5,901 nucleotides of DNA from Candidatus Rokuibacteriota bacterium (GTDB lineage: Bacteria > Methylomirabilota > Methylomirabilia > Rokubacteriales > CSP1-6). The position numbers and the translations under genes were made by a program. This document shows, one piece after another, positions 4,293 through 5,901 of the stretch. The notes beneath the pieces are model-generated. The model was not told where the DNA came from. It made no database searches and was given only the letters and a program-made list of their open reading frames with translations. The stretch lies in NCBI GenBank assembly GCA_016179165.1, contig JACORX010000279.1, positions 1 to 5,901 on the forward strand, written 5' to 3'. Positions within the stretch are counted from its first letter, which is position 1. Every line of letters starts with the position of its first letter.

Positions 4293-5901
4293 ATGCGCTC
4301 ACGACCCCCCCTAGCAGGCCTCCTCGTCATGCTGGTCGCCGTGACCTTGACGGCGACCGTGTCGCTCCCCGCCGAAGCTCAGACGCCGAAGCGAGGCGGC
4401 ACGTTGCGGGTCTCCTACGGCAACGAGATCGCCAACCTCGATTTCCACACGGCGCCCGGCTACGAAATGATGTGGGTCGCCATGAACGTCGGCTGCGGGC
4501 TGGTCAACATCACGCCCGACGGCAAGTTCGTGGGCGACGCCGCCGAGTCGTGGACAATATCGCCGGACGGGCTCGACTACGTCTTCAAACTACGGAGGAA
4601 CGTCCTGTTCCACGACGGGACCAAGGTGGACGCCGCCGCGGTCAAATTCAGCATCGACCGCCTCATGGACCCGGCCACCAAGTCGGGCATGCGGAGCTTC
4701 TACAGCTCGGTGCACAGCGTGGAGGCGCTCGACCCCTACAGCGTGCAGATCAAGATGAAGCAACCCTACGCCTTCATGCTCCACATGCTGGCGGCGTACC
4801 GCACGGGGTTCATCATCTACAACCCGGTGGCGACGCAGAAGTACAGCCTCGACGACCGCAAGCAGGGCAAGCCGGAGGCCGTCTCCGGGTGCGGGCCCTT
4901 CCGGCTGGTCGAGTGGGTCAAGGGCAGGCAGCTCGTGATGGACCGCTTCGACAGGTACTTCGTTCCCGGCCAGCCTTTGCTCGATCGCATCATCATTCGC
5001 ACGATCAAGGACCCGATCACCGAGATGGCGGCCTTCAAGGCGGCGGAGGTCGACTTCATCGCCTCCTTCTCGCCCGAGCACGTCGACACGCTGCGGGCGC
5101 AGGTGCCCAACGTCCAGATCATGACCGGGAAGGAAACGACGCCCATGGTGGCGGCCATGAAGGTCACCGTCCCCAAGGACGGCAAACCGATGTCCAAGGA
5201 CCGTGCGCCGCATCCGATCTTCGGCGACCTGCGGGTCCGCAAGGCCGTCGGTTGCTATGGGATGGACCGCAAGGAGATCGTGAAGATCGCCTTCAAGGGC
5301 CAGGCGACACCGTGGCTCGGGATGGCGCCTCCGGGAACGCTGGATTCGGTGGACCTCAACTCCCGGTGCCCGTACAATCCGGCCAAGGCCAAGGCGATGT
5401 TGGCCGAGGTCGGCTACGGCCCGTCGAAGCCGCTCACCTTCGATATCATGGCCGACACCGAGAAGAGCGTGTTCAATGTCATCGCCACCGTCATCAAGGA
5501 GCAGATGGCGCGGATCGGCGTGACCGCGAACGTCCGGGTGCTCGACAAGGTCTCCTGGATGAACACGACGCTCAACGACGGCCCGTGGGACATGTACGTC
5601 GAGGACCTGCTGTCGCTGCTGACCATCGACAGCAACGGGTACCTGTCGAACACGACGTCGACCTGGAGCCACCCGCGCCACACCGACACGAAGGTGGACG
5701 ACTACTACGCCCGGTACGCGCGGGAGATGGACCAAGCCAAGCGCAAGGCCATCGGCAAGGAGCTGCTCGAGTACATGGCCGAGAACGTGTACTGGAACAA
5801 CGTCTCGGGCTCGCCGTTTTACATGGTCGCCCAGCCGTGGGTGAAGGGCTACACGTACAACGCCGAGTTCGAGGTGCACTGGGACACGGTCTGGCTGGAC
5901 A
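4293..5901 (+). CDS. ABC importer periplasmic solute-binding protein, family 5 (peptide/nickel type), 3' end cut by window
   Basis: The frame is open from ATG 4293 to the window edge, giving 536 residues. AAAGGAGG (4275-4282) precedes the ATG by 10 bases. A Sec signal peptide is clear: basic MRSR, hydrophobic core 7-23, and PAEA before Gln30 as the likely cleavage site. The mature part starts TPKRGGTLRVSYG, then carries the family 5 signature: AESWTISPDGLDYVFKLR (84-101), VLFHDGTKV (104-112) and AAVKFSIDRLMDP (115-127), followed by GPFRLVEW (201-208) and DLRVRKAV (312-319). The final TVWLD resembles the usual C-terminal end (often WLDK), so only a few residues are probably missing. The protein would capture oligopeptides, opines, glutathione-like or other solutes in the periplasm and deliver them to an ABC permease expected just downstream. 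Oddities: cysteines at 68, 200, 321 and 359, two of them in normally Cys-free conserved blocks, and an insertion around 291-309 before DLRVRKAV. Confidence 0.94.
   Translation, partial: MRSRPPLAGLLVMLVAVTLTATVSLPAEAQTPKRGGTLRVSYGNEIANLDFHTAPGYEMMWVAMNVGCGLVNITPDGKFVGDAAESWTISPDGLDYVFKLRRNVLFHDGTKVDAAAVKFSIDRLMDPATKSGMRSFYSSVHSVEALDPYSVQIKMKQPYAFMLHMLAAYRTGFIIYNPVATQKYSLDDRKQGKPEAVSGCGPFRLVEWVKGRQLVMDRFDRYFVPGQPLLDRIIIRTIKDPITEMAAFKAAEVDFIASFSPEHVDTLRAQVPNVQIMTGKETTPMVAAMKVTVPKDGKPMSKDRAPHPIFGDLRVRKAVGCYGMDRKEIVKIAFKGQATPWLGMAPPGTLDSVDLNSRCPYNPAKAKAMLAEVGYGPSKPLTFDIMADTEKSVFNVIATVIKEQMARIGVTANVRVLDKVSWMNTTLNDGPWDMYVEDLLSLLTIDSNGYLSNTTSTWSHPRHTDTKVDDYYARYAREMDQAKRKAIGKELLEYMAENVYWNNVSGSPFYMVAQPWVKGYTYNAEFEVHWDTVWLD

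Noticed and set aside
4590..5879. 429-residue open frame on the - strand inside the solute-binding protein gene
   Set aside because: It lies wholly antisense to a gene with a full family signature, and its translation is low-complexity in H, R, V, L and D, as expected when a GC-rich gene is read on the opposite strand. No ribosome site or family motif supports it.

Overview
The window is GC-rich bacterial chromosome; third codon positions in every gene are mostly G or C. The gene set is an amidase with a small partner, a family 5 solute-binding protein, an EamA exporter and housekeeping-type orphans. It looks like a free-living soil or sediment heterotroph, for example Rokubacteria/Methylomirabilota or a high-GC proteobacterium. 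That placement is inferred from style and gene content; no phylogenetic marker is present. I see no rRNA, tRNA, CRISPR array, insertion sequence, phage gene or recognisable defence system.

Layout: (1) Positions 2-235 hold the C-terminal end of a DoxX-like membrane protein on the + strand. (2) Positions 281-1862, on the - strand, hold a two-gene overlapping unit: a 68-aa protein resembling the GatC/AtzG small-subunit family, then a 460-aa amidase-signature enzyme with an intact Ser-cisSer-Lys triad. A good sigma70-like promoter sits upstream at 1920-1948. (3) Positions 1863-2115 are a divergent intergenic region. It carries that promoter, an imperfect inverted repeat, and a perfect 21-bp tandem duplication directly before the next ribosome binding site. 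(4) Positions 2116-3159, on the + strand, hold a 193-aa protein I do not recognise, followed 9 bp later by a YaiI/YqxD (UPF0178, DUF188) family protein. (5) Positions 3167-4117, on the - strand, hold a ten-helix EamA/DMT transporter that converges on the previous gene with only 7 bp between the stop codons. (6) Positions 4118-4292 are a second divergent spacer with a sigma70-like promoter facing right. (7) Positions 4293-5901, on the + strand, hold an almost complete secreted family 5 solute-binding protein of an ABC importer, cut by the window edge.

Functional reading: the solute-binding protein probably begins an oligopeptide- or organic-solute-uptake operon whose permease and ATPase genes would lie beyond the right edge. 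The amidase with its small partner would hydrolyse a cytosolic amide of unknown identity. The two units are separated by unrelated genes and have their own promoters, so a shared pathway is possible but not shown. The items most worth a second look are the amidase/small-subunit pair without a GatB, and the helically phased tandem repeat in the leader of the unknown 193-aa gene.
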